Shown: positions 43,639 through 53,688 of the stretch, in pieces | Layout of the letters: the number at the start of each line of letters is the position of its first letter | Position numbering within the stretch: the stretch's first letter is position 1 | Assembly: GCF_000376805.1 (NCBI RefSeq) | Contig: NZ_AQXT01000002.1 | Location: 1,240,001-1,304,000, forward strand | DNA from: Henriciella marina DSM 19595 | Lineage (GTDB): Bacteria; Pseudomonadota; Alphaproteobacteria; Caulobacterales; Hyphomonadaceae | DNA length: 64,000 bases | Direction of reading: 5' to 3' | Notes under the pieces: generated by a model | Databases searched by the model: none | Told to the model about the DNA's origin: nothing | Seen by the model: the letters and a program-made list of their open reading frames with translations, nothing else | Program-made: the position numbers and the translations under genes

Positions 43639-44865
43639 GTGATGGACCTGTTTGAACGCTGGGAATCGAATGTCAGGGGCTATGCGCGGACATACCCGAC
43701 CGTTTTCAAATCTGCGTCGAATGCCCGCCAGACTGATGAAGCAGGCAAGTCCTATATCGACTTCTTCGGCGGCGCGGGCGTCCTGAATTTCGGGCACAAT
43801 AACCCGAAGATGAAGGAAGCGATCATCGAGTTCATTCAGTCGGATGGCATCCCGCACAGCCTCGACATGATGACGACGACCAAGCGCGATTTCATCAAGT
43901 CCTTCACAGAGACGATCATGGAGCCGCGCGGCTGGGACTACCGGATGCAGTTTACCGGCCCGACCGGCACAAACGCGGTTGAAGCGTCCCTGAAACTGGC
44001 GCGCCGTGTCACAGGCCGTCGCCGGATCATCGCCTTCACCAATGGCTTCCACGGCATGACGCTTGGTGCGCTTGCCTGCACGGCAAACGCCTATTTCCGC
44101 AATGCCGCTGGCGTCCCGCTCAATTATGTCGAACGCCTGCCATTCGGGCACCCGCTGGACGGCATGGAGGAAGCGTATTCAGACCCGTCCTCGGGCTATG
44201 AGCCACCTGCCGCCATCCTCGTGGAGCCCATTCAGGCAGAGGGCGGCGTCAACGTCGCTGACGAAAAATGGCTGAAGGACATCCGGAAGTTCGCCCGCGA
44301 CCGCGGCGCGCTGTTCATTCTCGATGACATCCAGGCCGGGTGTGGCCGCACCGGGTCCTATTTCAGCTTCGATGGCATGGACCTCGATCCCGATATCATC
44401 ACGCTCGCCAAAGGCATTGGCGGCTTCGGGACCCCGCTCGCCATGAACCTCAACAAGCCTGAATTCGACAAGCACTGGTCGCCGGGCGAACATACCGGCA
44501 CCTTCCGTGGACAGGGCATTTCCTTCATCGCAGGCAAGGTTGCCATGGACTACTTCCAGGACGACAGCTTCATGGCAGAGGTCCGCCGCAAGGGTGAGAT
44601 CATGGAAAAACGCCTCAAGAAGATGGCCGGTCCCGGCATGGAAGTGCGCGGCAAGGGCATGATGCAGGGGCTTGATACCAAGGACGGCGCATTCGCCAAA
44701 AAGGTCGTCGCCGAATCCTTCAATCAGGGTCTTCTGCTTGGCGGCTGCGGCACTGAAGGCCGGGTGGCCAAGCTTATTCCGCCACTGACAATCGATGATG
44801 CTGACCTCGATGAAGGCCTCAACATCATGGAAACCGCAATGCAGACCGTCATGGAGCCCGCATGA
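43639..44865 (+). CDS. doeD: Diaminobutyrate-2-oxoglutarate transaminase (ectoine catabolism)
   Basis: 408 residues, class III PLP aminotransferase. The lysine motif TLAKGIGGFGTPLA, the ILDDIQAGCGRTG segment and TNAVEASLKLAR are those of EctB/DoeD enzymes. It converts 2,4-diaminobutyrate to aspartate-semialdehyde. Biosynthetic EctB is less likely because ectA and ectC are absent and the neighbours are catabolic. It overlaps doeA by 4 bases. Confidence 0.9.
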   Translation: MMDLFERWESNVRGYARTYPTVFKSASNARQTDEAGKSYIDFFGGAGVLNFGHNNPKMKEAIIEFIQSDGIPHSLDMMTTTKRDFIKSFTETIMEPRGWDYRMQFTGPTGTNAVEASLKLARRVTGRRRIIAFTNGFHGMTLGALACTANAYFRNAAGVPLNYVERLPFGHPLDGMEEAYSDPSSGYEPPAAILVEPIQAEGGVNVADEKWLKDIRKFARDRGALFILDDIQAGCGRTGSYFSFDGMDLDPDIITLAKGIGGFGTPLAMNLNKPEFDKHWSPGEHTGTFRGQGISFIAGKVAMDYFQDDSFMAEVRRKGEIMEKRLKKMAGPGMEVRGKGMMQGLDTKDGAFAKKVVAESFNQGLLLGGCGTEGRVAKLIPPLTIDDADLDEGLNIMETAMQTVMEPA

Positions 44866-46094
44866 AGCACCGCGATGACATGACCTTTCCGGCGGAGGAG
44901 TATGTCCGCCGGATCGAGGATTTGCGCGAGCGGATGAAAAGCCGCCGTCTCGATGCGGTGGTGATCTCGGACCCCGAGAACATCATGTATCTGACGGATT
45001 ACCAGACGACCGGCTATTCCTTCTTCCAGGCGCTTGTGGTGCCGCTCGATGGCGACTGCTTCATGGTCACGCGGAACATGGAGGAATCCAATGTTCACGC
45101 CCGCACATGGGTCGAGAAAACCCGTCCCTATGCGGATAATGGCGATGCCATTCAGCGCCTGATCGAAGCGCTGCGTGAGGCCGGGCTTTACAACAGCACG
45201 GTTGGCTATGAGCGGAACTCATACTTCCTGCCCGCCTATCAGCAGGACCGCTTCCATTCCGCCTATACCGGCGGCCGGTTGCTGGACTGTTTCGGCATTG
45301 TCGAAGAAGGCCGGGCCTGCAAGTCGAAGCATGAAATCGAAGTGATGAAGAAGGCGGCGCGTGCCACCGAAGCCGGCATGAAGGCCGGTATCGAGATCGC
45401 GAAGCCCGGCGTCACCGAGAATGAGATTGGCGCGGCCATCTCGGCGGCCATGTTCGAAGCGGGCGGCGAGCCACCCGCCGTCATGCCCTACGTAACATCC
45501 GGTCCGCGTTCGATGATCGGGCACGCCACTTGGGAAGGCCGCACCGTTCAGGAAGGCGAACATGTGTTCCTCGAGGTCGGCGGCTGCTACCGGCGCTATC
45601 ACACGGCCATGATGCGAACCGTCGTCATGCAGGATGAGCTTTCGCCCTCCATGCGCAGCGCCGAAGAGCAGATGCAGAAGGCCCTCAAGGAGCTGCGCTC
45701 ACGCGTACAGCCGGGCCTCACCGTGTCGGACGCAGACAAGATCGTCCGCGACATCATTGCGGACGGCTCACATGGCGGGTCTTTGATTACGCGGTCCGGC
45801 TATTCGATCGGCATCGCGTTCCCGCCAAGCTGGGACGAGGGGTATATCCTTTCCCTCATGCAAGGCGATCCGCAGATCCTGAAGGAAGGCATGACCTTCC
45901 ATATCATTCCATGGGTCTGGGGCGTTGATGGCGACAAGACAGTCGGCATTTCGGACACCTTCTATGTCACTGAAGATGGCTGCGAAAGTTTCTTCACGAT
46001 GCCCGAAGAGTTCACCTTGAAACCTGGCACCGGAAAGCCTGCGTCTGCGCCTGTTTCGAAGACAAATGGAAAACAGGCCCAGCCAGCCAAATAG
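44862..46094 (+). CDS. doeA: Ectoine hydrolase
   Basis: 410 residues, M24 pita-bread fold with a creatinase N-domain. It aligns throughout with DoeA/EutD (SDPENIMYLTDYQTTGYSFFQ, then MPYVTSGPRSMIGHATWEG, then FHIIPWVWGVDGDKTVGISDTF). It opens the ectoine ring to N-acetyl-diaminobutyrate. The 4-base overlap with doeD indicates coupled translation. The C-terminal 20 residues are low-complexity. Confidence 0.94.
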   Translation: MKHRDDMTFPAEEYVRRIEDLRERMKSRRLDAVVISDPENIMYLTDYQTTGYSFFQALVVPLDGDCFMVTRNMEESNVHARTWVEKTRPYADNGDAIQRLIEALREAGLYNSTVGYERNSYFLPAYQQDRFHSAYTGGRLLDCFGIVEEGRACKSKHEIEVMKKAARATEAGMKAGIEIAKPGVTENEIGAAISAAMFEAGGEPPAVMPYVTSGPRSMIGHATWEGRTVQEGEHVFLEVGGCYRRYHTAMMRTVVMQDELSPSMRSAEEQMQKALKELRSRVQPGLTVSDADKIVRDIIADGSHGGSLITRSGYSIGIAFPPSWDEGYILSLMQGDPQILKEGMTFHIIPWVWGVDGDKTVGISDTFYVTEDGCESFFTMPEEFTLKPGTGKPASAPVSKTNGKQAQPAK

Positions 46095-46126
46095 TCCGAG
46101 CTGCCCGAAACAATCAGGAGAGACCT

Positions 46127-47500
46127 ATGCTGAAAGCCGTCAATCCGGCCACCGGCGAGACCGTCCGTGAAACCTCGCTCGACAGCGAGGCCGACGTCAA
46201 CGCCAAGATCGAAGCATCCGTTGCCGCTTTCCAGAAATGGAAGAAGACCAGCTTTGCCGAACGGGCGAAACTGCTGAAATCTGTCGCGGCCTATATGCGC
46301 GAACATGTCGAGACGCTGGCGCCCATCATGACCGAAGAGATGGGCAAGCCCATCAAGGAAGCGCACGGCGAAGTCGCAAAGTCAGCGCTCTGCGCGGACC
46401 ATTATGCAGATCATGCCGAGGGCTATCTCTCCCGGCAGGTTCTGGAGTCCGATGCCAGCCTCTCTTACGTTCAGCATCTGCCCATTGGCCCGATCCTAGG
46501 CATCCTGCCCTGGAATGCGCCCTTCTGGCTCGCCTTCCGGTTTGCCGCGCCGTCCCTCATGGCTGGCAATACCTGTCTCATGAAGCATGACCCCCATGTG
46601 CCGGGCTGCGCCGAAGCCATCGTGGAGTGTTTCGCGAAGGCGGGCGCGCCCGAAGGCCTTTTCCAGGCGCTCTACCTTGAAACGCCGAGCGTCGAAGCGG
46701 TCATCCGCGACGACCGTATTCGCGGCGTCTCCTTTACCGGCTCATCCAAGGGTGGCTCTGCCGTCGCGGGTATTGCAGGCTCTGCAATCAAGCCGGCCGT
46801 GCTGGAGCTTGGCGGCTCTGACCCGTCTATCGTTCTCGCCGATGCCGACCTCGACAAGGCAACCGATGTGCTGACCCTCTCGCGCATCATCAATGCTGGC
46901 CAGTCCTGCATCGCGGCCAAACGGATCATCATTGAGGAAAGCATCTACGATAAGGTCGAAGCACTTATGCGTGAGAAGCTCTCGGCCTTGAAAGTTGGCG
47001 ATCCGCGCGAGACGACGACCGATGTCGGCGCCATCGCGCGGCCCGATCTTCGCGATCAGCTGCACAGACAGGTCCAGACCACGATCAGCGAAGGGGCTGA
47101 CTGCCTGCTTGGCGGGGAGCTGCCGGACGGCGACGGCTATTTCTACCCGGTCACGCTGCTTTCGAATGTGAAGCCGGACATGTGTGCGTTCAATGAAGAG
47201 ACCTTCGGGCCGGTTGCGGTCCTGGTGCGGGCGCGCGACGCAGACCATGCGCTCGAACTGGCAAACGATACCCGCTACGGGCTTGCCGCCAGCATCTGGA
47301 CTGACACGGATCGCGGCGAAGCGATGGCAAGTTCGATCGATACCGGCCAGGTCAGCATCAATGGCATCGTGAAGACAGACCCCCGTCTCCCAAGCGGCGG
47401 CACCAAGGCCTCAGGCCTCGGGCGTGAGCTTGGCCCGCATGGCATCCTGGAGTTCGTGAACGCGCAGCAGGTCTGGATCGGTCCGGCCAAACCCGCCTGA
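46127..47500 (+). CDS. doeC: NAD(P)-dependent (aspartate/succinate) semialdehyde dehydrogenase
   Basis: 457 residues, aldehyde dehydrogenase family. It has the PWNAPFWLAFRFAAPSLMAGN cofactor region, a general-base Glu in LELGGSDPSIV and the catalytic Cys in INAGQSCIAAKR. Alone it looks like a succinate-semialdehyde dehydrogenase (GabD/Sad type). As the last gene of this operon it probably oxidises aspartate-semialdehyde to aspartate, ending ectoine breakdown. A ribosome site (AGGAGAG) precedes the ATG. Confidence 0.9.
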   Translation: MLKAVNPATGETVRETSLDSEADVNAKIEASVAAFQKWKKTSFAERAKLLKSVAAYMREHVETLAPIMTEEMGKPIKEAHGEVAKSALCADHYADHAEGYLSRQVLESDASLSYVQHLPIGPILGILPWNAPFWLAFRFAAPSLMAGNTCLMKHDPHVPGCAEAIVECFAKAGAPEGLFQALYLETPSVEAVIRDDRIRGVSFTGSSKGGSAVAGIAGSAIKPAVLELGGSDPSIVLADADLDKATDVLTLSRIINAGQSCIAAKRIIIEESIYDKVEALMREKLSALKVGDPRETTTDVGAIARPDLRDQLHRQVQTTISEGADCLLGGELPDGDGYFYPVTLLSNVKPDMCAFNEETFGPVAVLVRARDADHALELANDTRYGLAASIWTDTDRGEAMASSIDTGQVSINGIVKTDPRLPSGGTKASGLGRELGPHGILEFVNAQQVWIGPAKPA

Positions 47501-47551
47501 CCGTCTTCCAGCCTATCAGCGCGAAAGTGCTGACACATCTTGATCAGGATA

Positions 47552-47576
47552 CGGCAAATTTTCCGCAAGTTTGCCG
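47552..47576. promoter_or_regulatory. Inverted repeat upstream of the Tad operon
   Basis: CGGCAAA and TTTGCCG form a 7-bp inverted repeat with an 11-base centre, about 97 bases before cpaC and 52 after doeC. It could be an operator or part of a terminator; there is no T-run. Confidence 0.3.
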
Positions 47577-47672
47577 CGGCTGTTTCAGCCCGGCTTCAAG
47601 ACTGTCCTCTAGGGCTGCTTTCTGAACGCCTGCAAGAAATGCAGGTCTCAGATAGCGGCTCAGAGGCACAGA

Positions 47673-49100
47673 ATGACGTCCTCCATCTTGCAAGTGTTTG
47701 CAGTTTCATTGGTCGCGCTCGGACTATCCATGTTCGCGCCGGCGAAGGCAGACCCCGTGCCGACGGGCGACACAGCTGCCTATCCGGCGGTCTCGAGCCA
47801 GTCCGGACCTGCACAGACTGACCTCACCGTTGTCGTCAACCGGTCGACGCCCGTTTCAATCGACCGCGCCTTCAAACGTATCGCCATCTCCCAGCCTGAA
47901 ATCGCCGACGCGTCACCGACGTCGGACAATCGGCTCTACGTTCGTGGACGGACGGTCGGCTCGACAAACATCCTTGTGTACGATGAAGACGGCGAACTGA
48001 TCGAACTCATCGATGTGCGGGTTGAGCACGACCTCGGCGCCATCCGCAATGACATTGCCGCCCTCTTCCCTGATATCAGTCTGCAGCTGCGCACCGTGGC
48101 CCAGCGTCTGCACATCCGCGGCAACGTGCCCGATGACGAAACGGCAGCCGAGATCATCCAGATCGCATCAAGCTATGCCCCTGACGCGGTCATCGATGCG
48201 CTGGACGTGAACAGCCCACAGCAGGTGATGCTTGAAGTTCGCTTCGTCGAGGCCTCGCGCGAAGACGTCAAAGAGCTTGGCATTGGCAGCGAAATCAGCC
48301 GCTCCGGTGACTTTCTCTTTGCGACAGGCTCGGGCCTTCTTTCGGGCGGCGCTCCGCAGTCGATCCTCAGCCTCCTTGGCGCGTCCGGCGGTGTGAATAT
48401 CGATTTCTTCCTGGAAGCGCTCGAACAACGCGGCATCATCCGAACGCTCGCCGAGCCGAACCTGGTTGCGCGTTCAGGTGAGACGGCAAGCTTCCTTGCC
48501 GGGGGTGAGTTTCCGGTCCCGGTCTCAGCCGATGAGGACACAATCACCATCGAGTTTCGTGAGTTTGGCGTCAGCCTCGAATTCACGCCGACCATCCTTT
48601 CCAATGGCCGGATGAGCCTGGAAGTCAGCCCGGAGGTCAGCCAGCTCGATCCGCGAAACTCCGTGCGCCTATCGAACGTCGAAATTCCTGCCCTCAGCGT
48701 GCGCCGCGCAACGACCATCATCGAGCTTTCAGATGGTGAGAGTTTCGCAATCGCGGGCCTGATACAGAACACTGTTGATACTACATCGGTACAGACGCCG
48801 TGGCTTGGTGATGTGCCCGTGATTGGCGCCCTCTTCCGCTCCAATCGGTTCCGGGAGAATGAGACCGAGCTGATCATCATCATCACGCCGCGCATCGTCC
48901 TGCCAGCACCCGCAGGTACACGCATTCCAGATCCGCTGACCAATAATCCGATGCCATCTGAAGCAGAGCGCCTGCTCCTGGGGAAGCTCGAAACTGACCC
49001 TGCCCCTTCACAGGCCTCCACCGGGATCACGCCGGTCCGCCCCGCGCCCCAGCCTGCAAGACAGGACCTTGGTTATGTCCCGGGCATGGGAGGCCAGTAA
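47673..49100 (+). CDS. cpaC: Tad pilus secretin CpaC/RcpA
   Basis: 475 residues. Signal peptide, then a BON/T2SS-T3SS pilus-assembly N-domain (VVNRSTPVSIDRAFKRIAISQPEIADA), then the secretin domain (EVRFVEASR, GGEFPVPVS, VPVIGALFRSNRF and ELIIIITPRIV). It forms the outer-membrane pore for Flp pili. It is the first gene of the plus-strand Tad cluster and is followed after two bases by cpaE. Confidence 0.95.
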   Translation: MTSSILQVFAVSLVALGLSMFAPAKADPVPTGDTAAYPAVSSQSGPAQTDLTVVVNRSTPVSIDRAFKRIAISQPEIADASPTSDNRLYVRGRTVGSTNILVYDEDGELIELIDVRVEHDLGAIRNDIAALFPDISLQLRTVAQRLHIRGNVPDDETAAEIIQIASSYAPDAVIDALDVNSPQQVMLEVRFVEASREDVKELGIGSEISRSGDFLFATGSGLLSGGAPQSILSLLGASGGVNIDFFLEALEQRGIIRTLAEPNLVARSGETASFLAGGEFPVPVSADEDTITIEFREFGVSLEFTPTILSNGRMSLEVSPEVSQLDPRNSVRLSNVEIPALSVRRATTIIELSDGESFAIAGLIQNTVDTTSVQTPWLGDVPVIGALFRSNRFRENETELIIIITPRIVLPAPAGTRIPDPLTNNPMPSEAERLLLGKLETDPAPSQASTGITPVRPAPQPARQDLGYVPGMGGQ

Positions 49101-49102
49101 AA

Positions 49103-50293
49103 ATGAGCAGTCAGTCGGTTCAGACGACAGGCTCAGTCCGCCTTCATGTCTTTGCGCCCGGTAAAGGCGAAAGTCTGTCGGCGAGCGTGAAGGGTCTCTC
49201 CAATGTGGCCATCGCCACTCATCGCGATCCCAATACTTCGCTAGAGGCAGCGAGCGCTGAGCGCGGCAGCGTTCTGGTGATAGAGAATACCGGCACGTTT
49301 GATCTCGTTGAATTCCTGATCCGGGTCTCTGAGACGGCCCCGACCCTGCCCGGCATCATCATCGGCGACAATATCCCTATCCTGGCGGTCAAACGCCTGA
49401 TGACCCTTCAGCGCTGGGACATGCTGCCCCCGCCGATAGAGAGCCAGCACCTCGCCGAGACGCTGGAGATGATCTGCAGGGAAGATAGCGCGCCATCAGA
49501 CGGAACGTCCGGCAAATGCTGGACGGTGACGCCCTCTGTTGGCGGTGCCGGGGCCACGCTTGTCGCGGTTGAGATTGCCTATCAGCTCAGCCAGCGCGAA
49601 GAGCGCAACAAGGTCTGTCTCGTCGATCTCGATTTCTTCGATGGCGCTTGTGCGTCCTATCTCAATTGCCCCGCAAACCTCAGCCAGAGCGCCCTCACCC
49701 AGTCGGCCGACCGGATCGATGAGGCCCTGCTGCAGGCGTTTATTACCCATCACAAGAACGGGATCGACCTGCTCGCGGCCCCGCGCTCCAATCGTCTCTG
49801 GAATGCGATCAAGCCCGAAGCAATCCTCAAAGTGCTCGATATTGCGTGCCGCCTCTATGACTATGTCATCGTGGATCTGCCGCGCTGGCCGTCTCCGTGG
49901 ATGTCGTCTGTCGTCACTGGCGCAGACGAAAATATCGTCATGAGCGAGCTGACCGTCCCTGCGCTCCACGCCGCCCGCAACAGGGCAGAGGAGCTGGAAG
50001 ACGTGTCCGAAGGCATTGCGCAACCGCGGGTCATCCTGAACCGCATGTCCAAGAAACTGTTCGGCAATACGGTTACAGTCTCGCAGGCGGAAGAAGCGAT
50101 CGGACGACCGGTTTTCGCGACCATCTCGTCGGAATGGGAAGCTGCACTTGCCGCCGTGAATTTTGGGCAATCTGTCAGTCAGGCAAAGCCAGGAAACAGG
50201 CTCGCCAAGGATGTTACCCGCATCATCGAACTTCTCGAACCAGGCGAGGAGGCCGCCCTCAGCCCCCCAATCCCAAGCAGAAAAAGATCATAG
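49103..50293 (+). CDS. cpaE: Tad pilus localisation ATPase CpaE/TadZ
   Basis: 396 residues. A degenerate receiver domain (about 35-125) precedes a MinD/ParA-like ATPase. The P-loop reads SVGGAGATLVA and lacks the usual second Lys, as many CpaE/TadZ proteins do. CpaE places the pilus machine at a pole in Caulobacter. No cpaD lies between cpaC and this gene. Its stop abuts the cpaF start with no gap. Confidence 0.93.
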   Translation: MSSQSVQTTGSVRLHVFAPGKGESLSASVKGLSNVAIATHRDPNTSLEAASAERGSVLVIENTGTFDLVEFLIRVSETAPTLPGIIIGDNIPILAVKRLMTLQRWDMLPPPIESQHLAETLEMICREDSAPSDGTSGKCWTVTPSVGGAGATLVAVEIAYQLSQREERNKVCLVDLDFFDGACASYLNCPANLSQSALTQSADRIDEALLQAFITHHKNGIDLLAAPRSNRLWNAIKPEAILKVLDIACRLYDYVIVDLPRWPSPWMSSVVTGADENIVMSELTVPALHAARNRAEELEDVSEGIAQPRVILNRMSKKLFGNTVTVSQAEEAIGRPVFATISSEWEAALAAVNFGQSVSQAKPGNRLAKDVTRIIELLEPGEEAALSPPIPSRKRS

Positions 50294-51748
50294 ATGGCGC
50301 GCTTTTCACTTCTCTCGAAATCTGCACAGCCTTCCGAGGCCAAGGACACCAAGTCGTCTCTGCCTGAAGGCACCGGCAGCGACGAAGACATCACGCTGGA
50401 AGACCCGGCGTTCGAAGCTGACGACGCCGATGAAAAGGACAAGGTAGACGAGCCAGCTTCGTTTGACCTTCTGGAGGCCAAGCTGCGGGTCCATAACAAG
50501 CTGATCGACGAGCTTGATCTCTCCGTGCTCGACAAGCTCGATGAGACGGAGATCAAGAAACAGGTCGGGCGCCTGGTATCGGAAATCGTGCGCGATGAGC
50601 GCATCCCGATGAACCAGGCCGAAGTGCTGGAGTTCGCCGATTCCGTCTATCATGAGATGACGGGGCTCGGGCCTCTGGAACCTCTCCTCGCCGATCCAAG
50701 CATTTCCGATATTCTGATCAACGGCGCCAAACAGGTCTATGTCGAACGACGCGGCGAGCTGGAGCTCTCAGAAGCCAAGTTTCGGGACAATGCCCACCTT
50801 CGCCGGATCGTCTCGCGGATCGTGTCTGCGGTCGGCCGCCGGGTGGATGAAAGCCAGCCTTTGGTCGATGCGCGTCTTCTGGACGGTTCCCGCGTAAACG
50901 CAGCCGTTGAGCCAGTTGCAATCGACGGCCCACTCGTCTCTATACGGAAGTTTTCGAAGAAGCCTCTGACGCTAGAAAAGCTGGTCAGTTTCGGTGCCAT
51001 GCCGACAGAGGTCGCCGAGTTTCTTTTCAACGCCGTCAAATGCCGGGTGACATGCATCATTTCTGGCGGGACCGGCTCAGGCAAGACGACGCTGCTGAAC
51101 GCGCTCTCCAAGGCGATCAGTCACAAGGAGCGCCTGATCACGATCGAGGATGCCGCCGAACTTCAGCTCCAGCAACCGCACGTCGCCCGCATGGAAACCC
51201 GTCCGCCAAATCTGGAAGGCAAGGGAGAGATCCGCCAGCGCGAACTGGTGAAGAATGCCCTCCGTATGCGGCCTGACAGGGTGATCCTAGGTGAGGTGCG
51301 CTCAGAAGAGGCCTTCGACATGCTTCAGGCCATGAATACCGGCCATGAAGGCTCAATGGCGACGATCCACGCCAATAATCCGCGCGAGGCGATCAGCCGA
51401 CTTGAACAGATGGTTGCCATGGGCGGGCTCCGCATCTCGTCTGAAGCCGTCCGTGGACAGATTTCCTCTGCCATCGGTATCATCATTCAGGCACAGCGCC
51501 TGTCTGACGGGTCGCGCCGCATCACCCACGTCACCGAAGTCACAGGGATGGAGGGCGACATCATCCAGATGCAGGATATCTTCCTCTTCAACCGCTTGGG
51601 CACGGGTGAGGATGGGACCGTGATTGGCGAGTTCCGCGCCACTGGCCTGCGTCCAAAATGCCTTGATGAAATGCAGCGCCGGGGCGTTCAGATGCCCATG
51701 GAATATTTCGACCCGTCGAAGCCGCTGCTGGAAGTACCGAGCAAATAA
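50294..51748 (+). CDS. cpaF: Tad pilus assembly ATPase CpaF/TadA
   Basis: 484 residues. A variable acidic N-terminus (to about 70) is followed by the T2S ATPase core with Walker [16 protein letters not shown] and an Asp/Glu box ([19 protein letters not shown]), then ATIHANNPR. It powers pilus extension and retraction. Immediate abutment to cpaE and tadB indicates one operon. Confidence 0.97.
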   Translation: MARFSLLSKSAQPSEAKDTKSSLPEGTGSDEDITLEDPAFEADDADEKDKVDEPASFDLLEAKLRVHNKLIDELDLSVLDKLDETEIKKQVGRLVSEIVRDERIPMNQAEVLEFADSVYHEMTGLGPLEPLLADPSISDILINGAKQVYVERRGELELSEAKFRDNAHLRRIVSRIVSAVGRRVDESQPLVDARLLDGSRVNAAVEPVAIDGPLVSIRKFSKKPLTLEKLVSFGAMPTEVAEFLFNAVKCRVTCIISGGTGSGKTTLLNALSKAISHKERLITIEDAAELQLQQPHVARMETRPPNLEGKGEIRQRELVKNALRMRPDRVILGEVRSEEAFDMLQAMNTGHEGSMATIHANNPREAISRLEQMVAMGGLRISSEAVRGQISSAIGIIIQAQRLSDGSRRITHVTEVTGMEGDIIQMQDIFLFNRLGTGEDGTVIGEFRATGLRPKCLDEMQRRGVQMPMEYFDPSKPLLEVPSK

Positions 51749-52702
51749 ATGGACACATCCGCCGTCATCTATGTTCTGGCGTTCGCCTCGGCATTTCTTG
51801 CGGCGCAGTCCATGCTCGGCTTTGGTCAGGGCGCGGTCCAGAAGAGTAAGCTGAACAGACGGCTTCGCGTACAGGAAAAGCAGGCAAGCGTCGCCGACCT
51901 CATCGTGGAGCTGCGGCGCCAGCGCGGCCAGGACAAGGATGGCAATGGCCGGCTGTCCCTGCGCTGGTTCAACGATCTCGTCACACGGTCCGGCCTGACC
52001 TATGAGCCCCTGACCTGGGCCATGATCGCAGCGGCGGTCGGCATTGGGGCCGCGTCTGCTGTCTTTTACTTTACTTGCAGCCTGCTTCTGACGCCTCTCG
52101 TCGGCATTCTTTCGGCCCTCGTCCTGCCCATCCTGTTCCTGAAGATGAAGGCTGGCGCGCGCGATAAGAAACTGGGCGAGCAACTCCCTGACGCGCTCGA
52201 AATCATCGTCCGCAGCCTCGAAGCTGGCCACCCCGTGCCGACGGCGGTGTCGCTTGTCGGCCGGGAAATGCCGGACCCCATCGGCTCGGAATTCGGCATG
52301 GCGGCCGACGAGATCGCTTACGGCTCCAGCCTGGAGGAAGCGGTCAAGAAACTCGCCGAGCGGACCCAGCAACCAGATGTCGAGCTCTTCGCCGCGACCG
52401 TCCGGCTCCAGGCCAAAACAGGGGGCAACCTCGGCAGCCTTCTGAAGGTCAATTCGTCGACCGTTCGTGCACGCCAGAAGATGCGCCTGAAGATCAAGGC
52501 CGCCTCATCGGAGGGCCGCGCCTCAGCCCTCATCCTGACTTCAGCGCCCTTCATCGTGATGGGCGCGATGCACATGCTGACCCCGCACTTCTACGGCAGC
52601 GTGCTCGACGAAAAGCTCGTCCAATACGGCCTCGGCGCCTGCCTTGTCTGGATGGCGGTTGGCAATCTCGTCATGCGCAAGATGATTAATTTCAAGGTCT
52701 GA
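51749..52702 (+). CDS. tadB: Tad pilus inner-membrane platform protein TadB
   Basis: 317 residues. An N-terminal helix, two helices around residue 95-130, a T2SF cytoplasmic domain (EQLPDALEIIVRSLEAGHPVP and LQAKTGGNLGSLL), then C-terminal helices. It pairs with TadC to form the assembly platform. Confidence 0.94.
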   Translation: MDTSAVIYVLAFASAFLAAQSMLGFGQGAVQKSKLNRRLRVQEKQASVADLIVELRRQRGQDKDGNGRLSLRWFNDLVTRSGLTYEPLTWAMIAAAVGIGAASAVFYFTCSLLLTPLVGILSALVLPILFLKMKAGARDKKLGEQLPDALEIIVRSLEAGHPVPTAVSLVGREMPDPIGSEFGMAADEIAYGSSLEEAVKKLAERTQQPDVELFAATVRLQAKTGGNLGSLLKVNSSTVRARQKMRLKIKAASSEGRASALILTSAPFIVMGAMHMLTPHFYGSVLDEKLVQYGLGACLVWMAVGNLVMRKMINFKV

Positions 52703-52712
52703 CCGCAAAGCC

Positions 52713-53669
52713 ATGCTCGCCAGTCTTCTCAATACGCCAAACCTCCCCGTGATCTCGATCCTCGCGATCGTGGCGCTTTCGGTGATCGCCTATGTTGCGG
52801 CCAAGACCGCAAAAGTGGTCGATACGAATAAGAAAATGGCGCAGCGACTTGAAAATGACGCGGCCCGGCGAAGGCGGGGAACGGGCCAGAGCGCCAGCCA
52901 GAAACGCGATCAGCTTATCGAGAAACTCGGGCGCCGCTTTTCCGACCCCAATTCCGAAGCGCTGAACAAGCTGCGCGCGCGTCTTTTCAAGACTGGCTAC
53001 TATTCCAAGGCCGCGCCTTACCTCTTTGTCGGCTTTCGCTTCATTGCCCTGATCGTCCCGCAGGTCATTCTCCTGCTGACATGGCCGCTTTATGGCGACA
53101 AGCTCCCCGGCAATGCGCTCATGCTTGCGTCAGGCGGCCTTGCCGTCATCAGCTTCGTCGCGCCCTCCTTCATGCTGGACAAGAAGCTTGGAAAACTGGA
53201 AGGCCAGTACCGCGAGGGCTTTCCCGACATGATGGATCTGCTGGTTGCCTGCGTCGAGGCGGGCCTCAGCCTTGATGGCGCCGTTCAGCGTGTCTCTGAA
53301 GAGCTGACACAGCGCTATCCAAACCTCTCAGACCATCTCAAGATCATGAACCTAGAGACCCGCGCTGGCCGCGCCCGCTCGGAAGCCTGGAAGAATTTTG
53401 CCGACAGGCTGGGTCTCGATGAAGCACGCGCGCTTGCGACCATGCTGCGCCAGTCCGAAGAACTTGGCACCAGTGTCGGCGAAACGCTGCGCGTCTTTGC
53501 CAATGACATGCGCGAGAAGCGTATGCTCTATGCAGAAGAAAAGGCGCTCGCCCTGCCCGCAAAACTGGTCGTGCCGCTGATCCTGTTCGTTTTCCCGTCC
53601 CTGTTGACGGTTCTCATGCTCCCGGCGGTCGTGCGGATGATGGACGTTATGGCGGCGACCTCGAGCTGA
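52713..53669 (+). CDS. tadC: Tad pilus inner-membrane platform protein TadC
   Basis: 318 residues with the same T2SF architecture (FPDMMDLLVACVEAGLSLDGA, then MLRQSEELGTSVGETLRVF) and a C-terminal hydrophobic region. It ends the plus-strand part of the locus; the next gene is convergent. Confidence 0.94.
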   Translation: MLASLLNTPNLPVISILAIVALSVIAYVAAKTAKVVDTNKKMAQRLENDAARRRRGTGQSASQKRDQLIEKLGRRFSDPNSEALNKLRARLFKTGYYSKAAPYLFVGFRFIALIVPQVILLLTWPLYGDKLPGNALMLASGGLAVISFVAPSFMLDKKLGKLEGQYREGFPDMMDLLVACVEAGLSLDGAVQRVSEELTQRYPNLSDHLKIMNLETRAGRARSEAWKNFADRLGLDEARALATMLRQSEELGTSVGETLRVFANDMREKRMLYAEEKALALPAKLVVPLILFVFPSLLTVLMLPAVVRMMDVMAATSS

Positions 53670-53688
53670 CGGGCTATCCCGGGACGGA

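Noticed and set aside
43639-44865. Ectoine biosynthesis (ectB)
   Set aside because: The transaminase is EctB-like, but ectA and ectC are missing and the neighbours are ectoine hydrolase and an N-acetyl deacetylase, so catabolism fits better.
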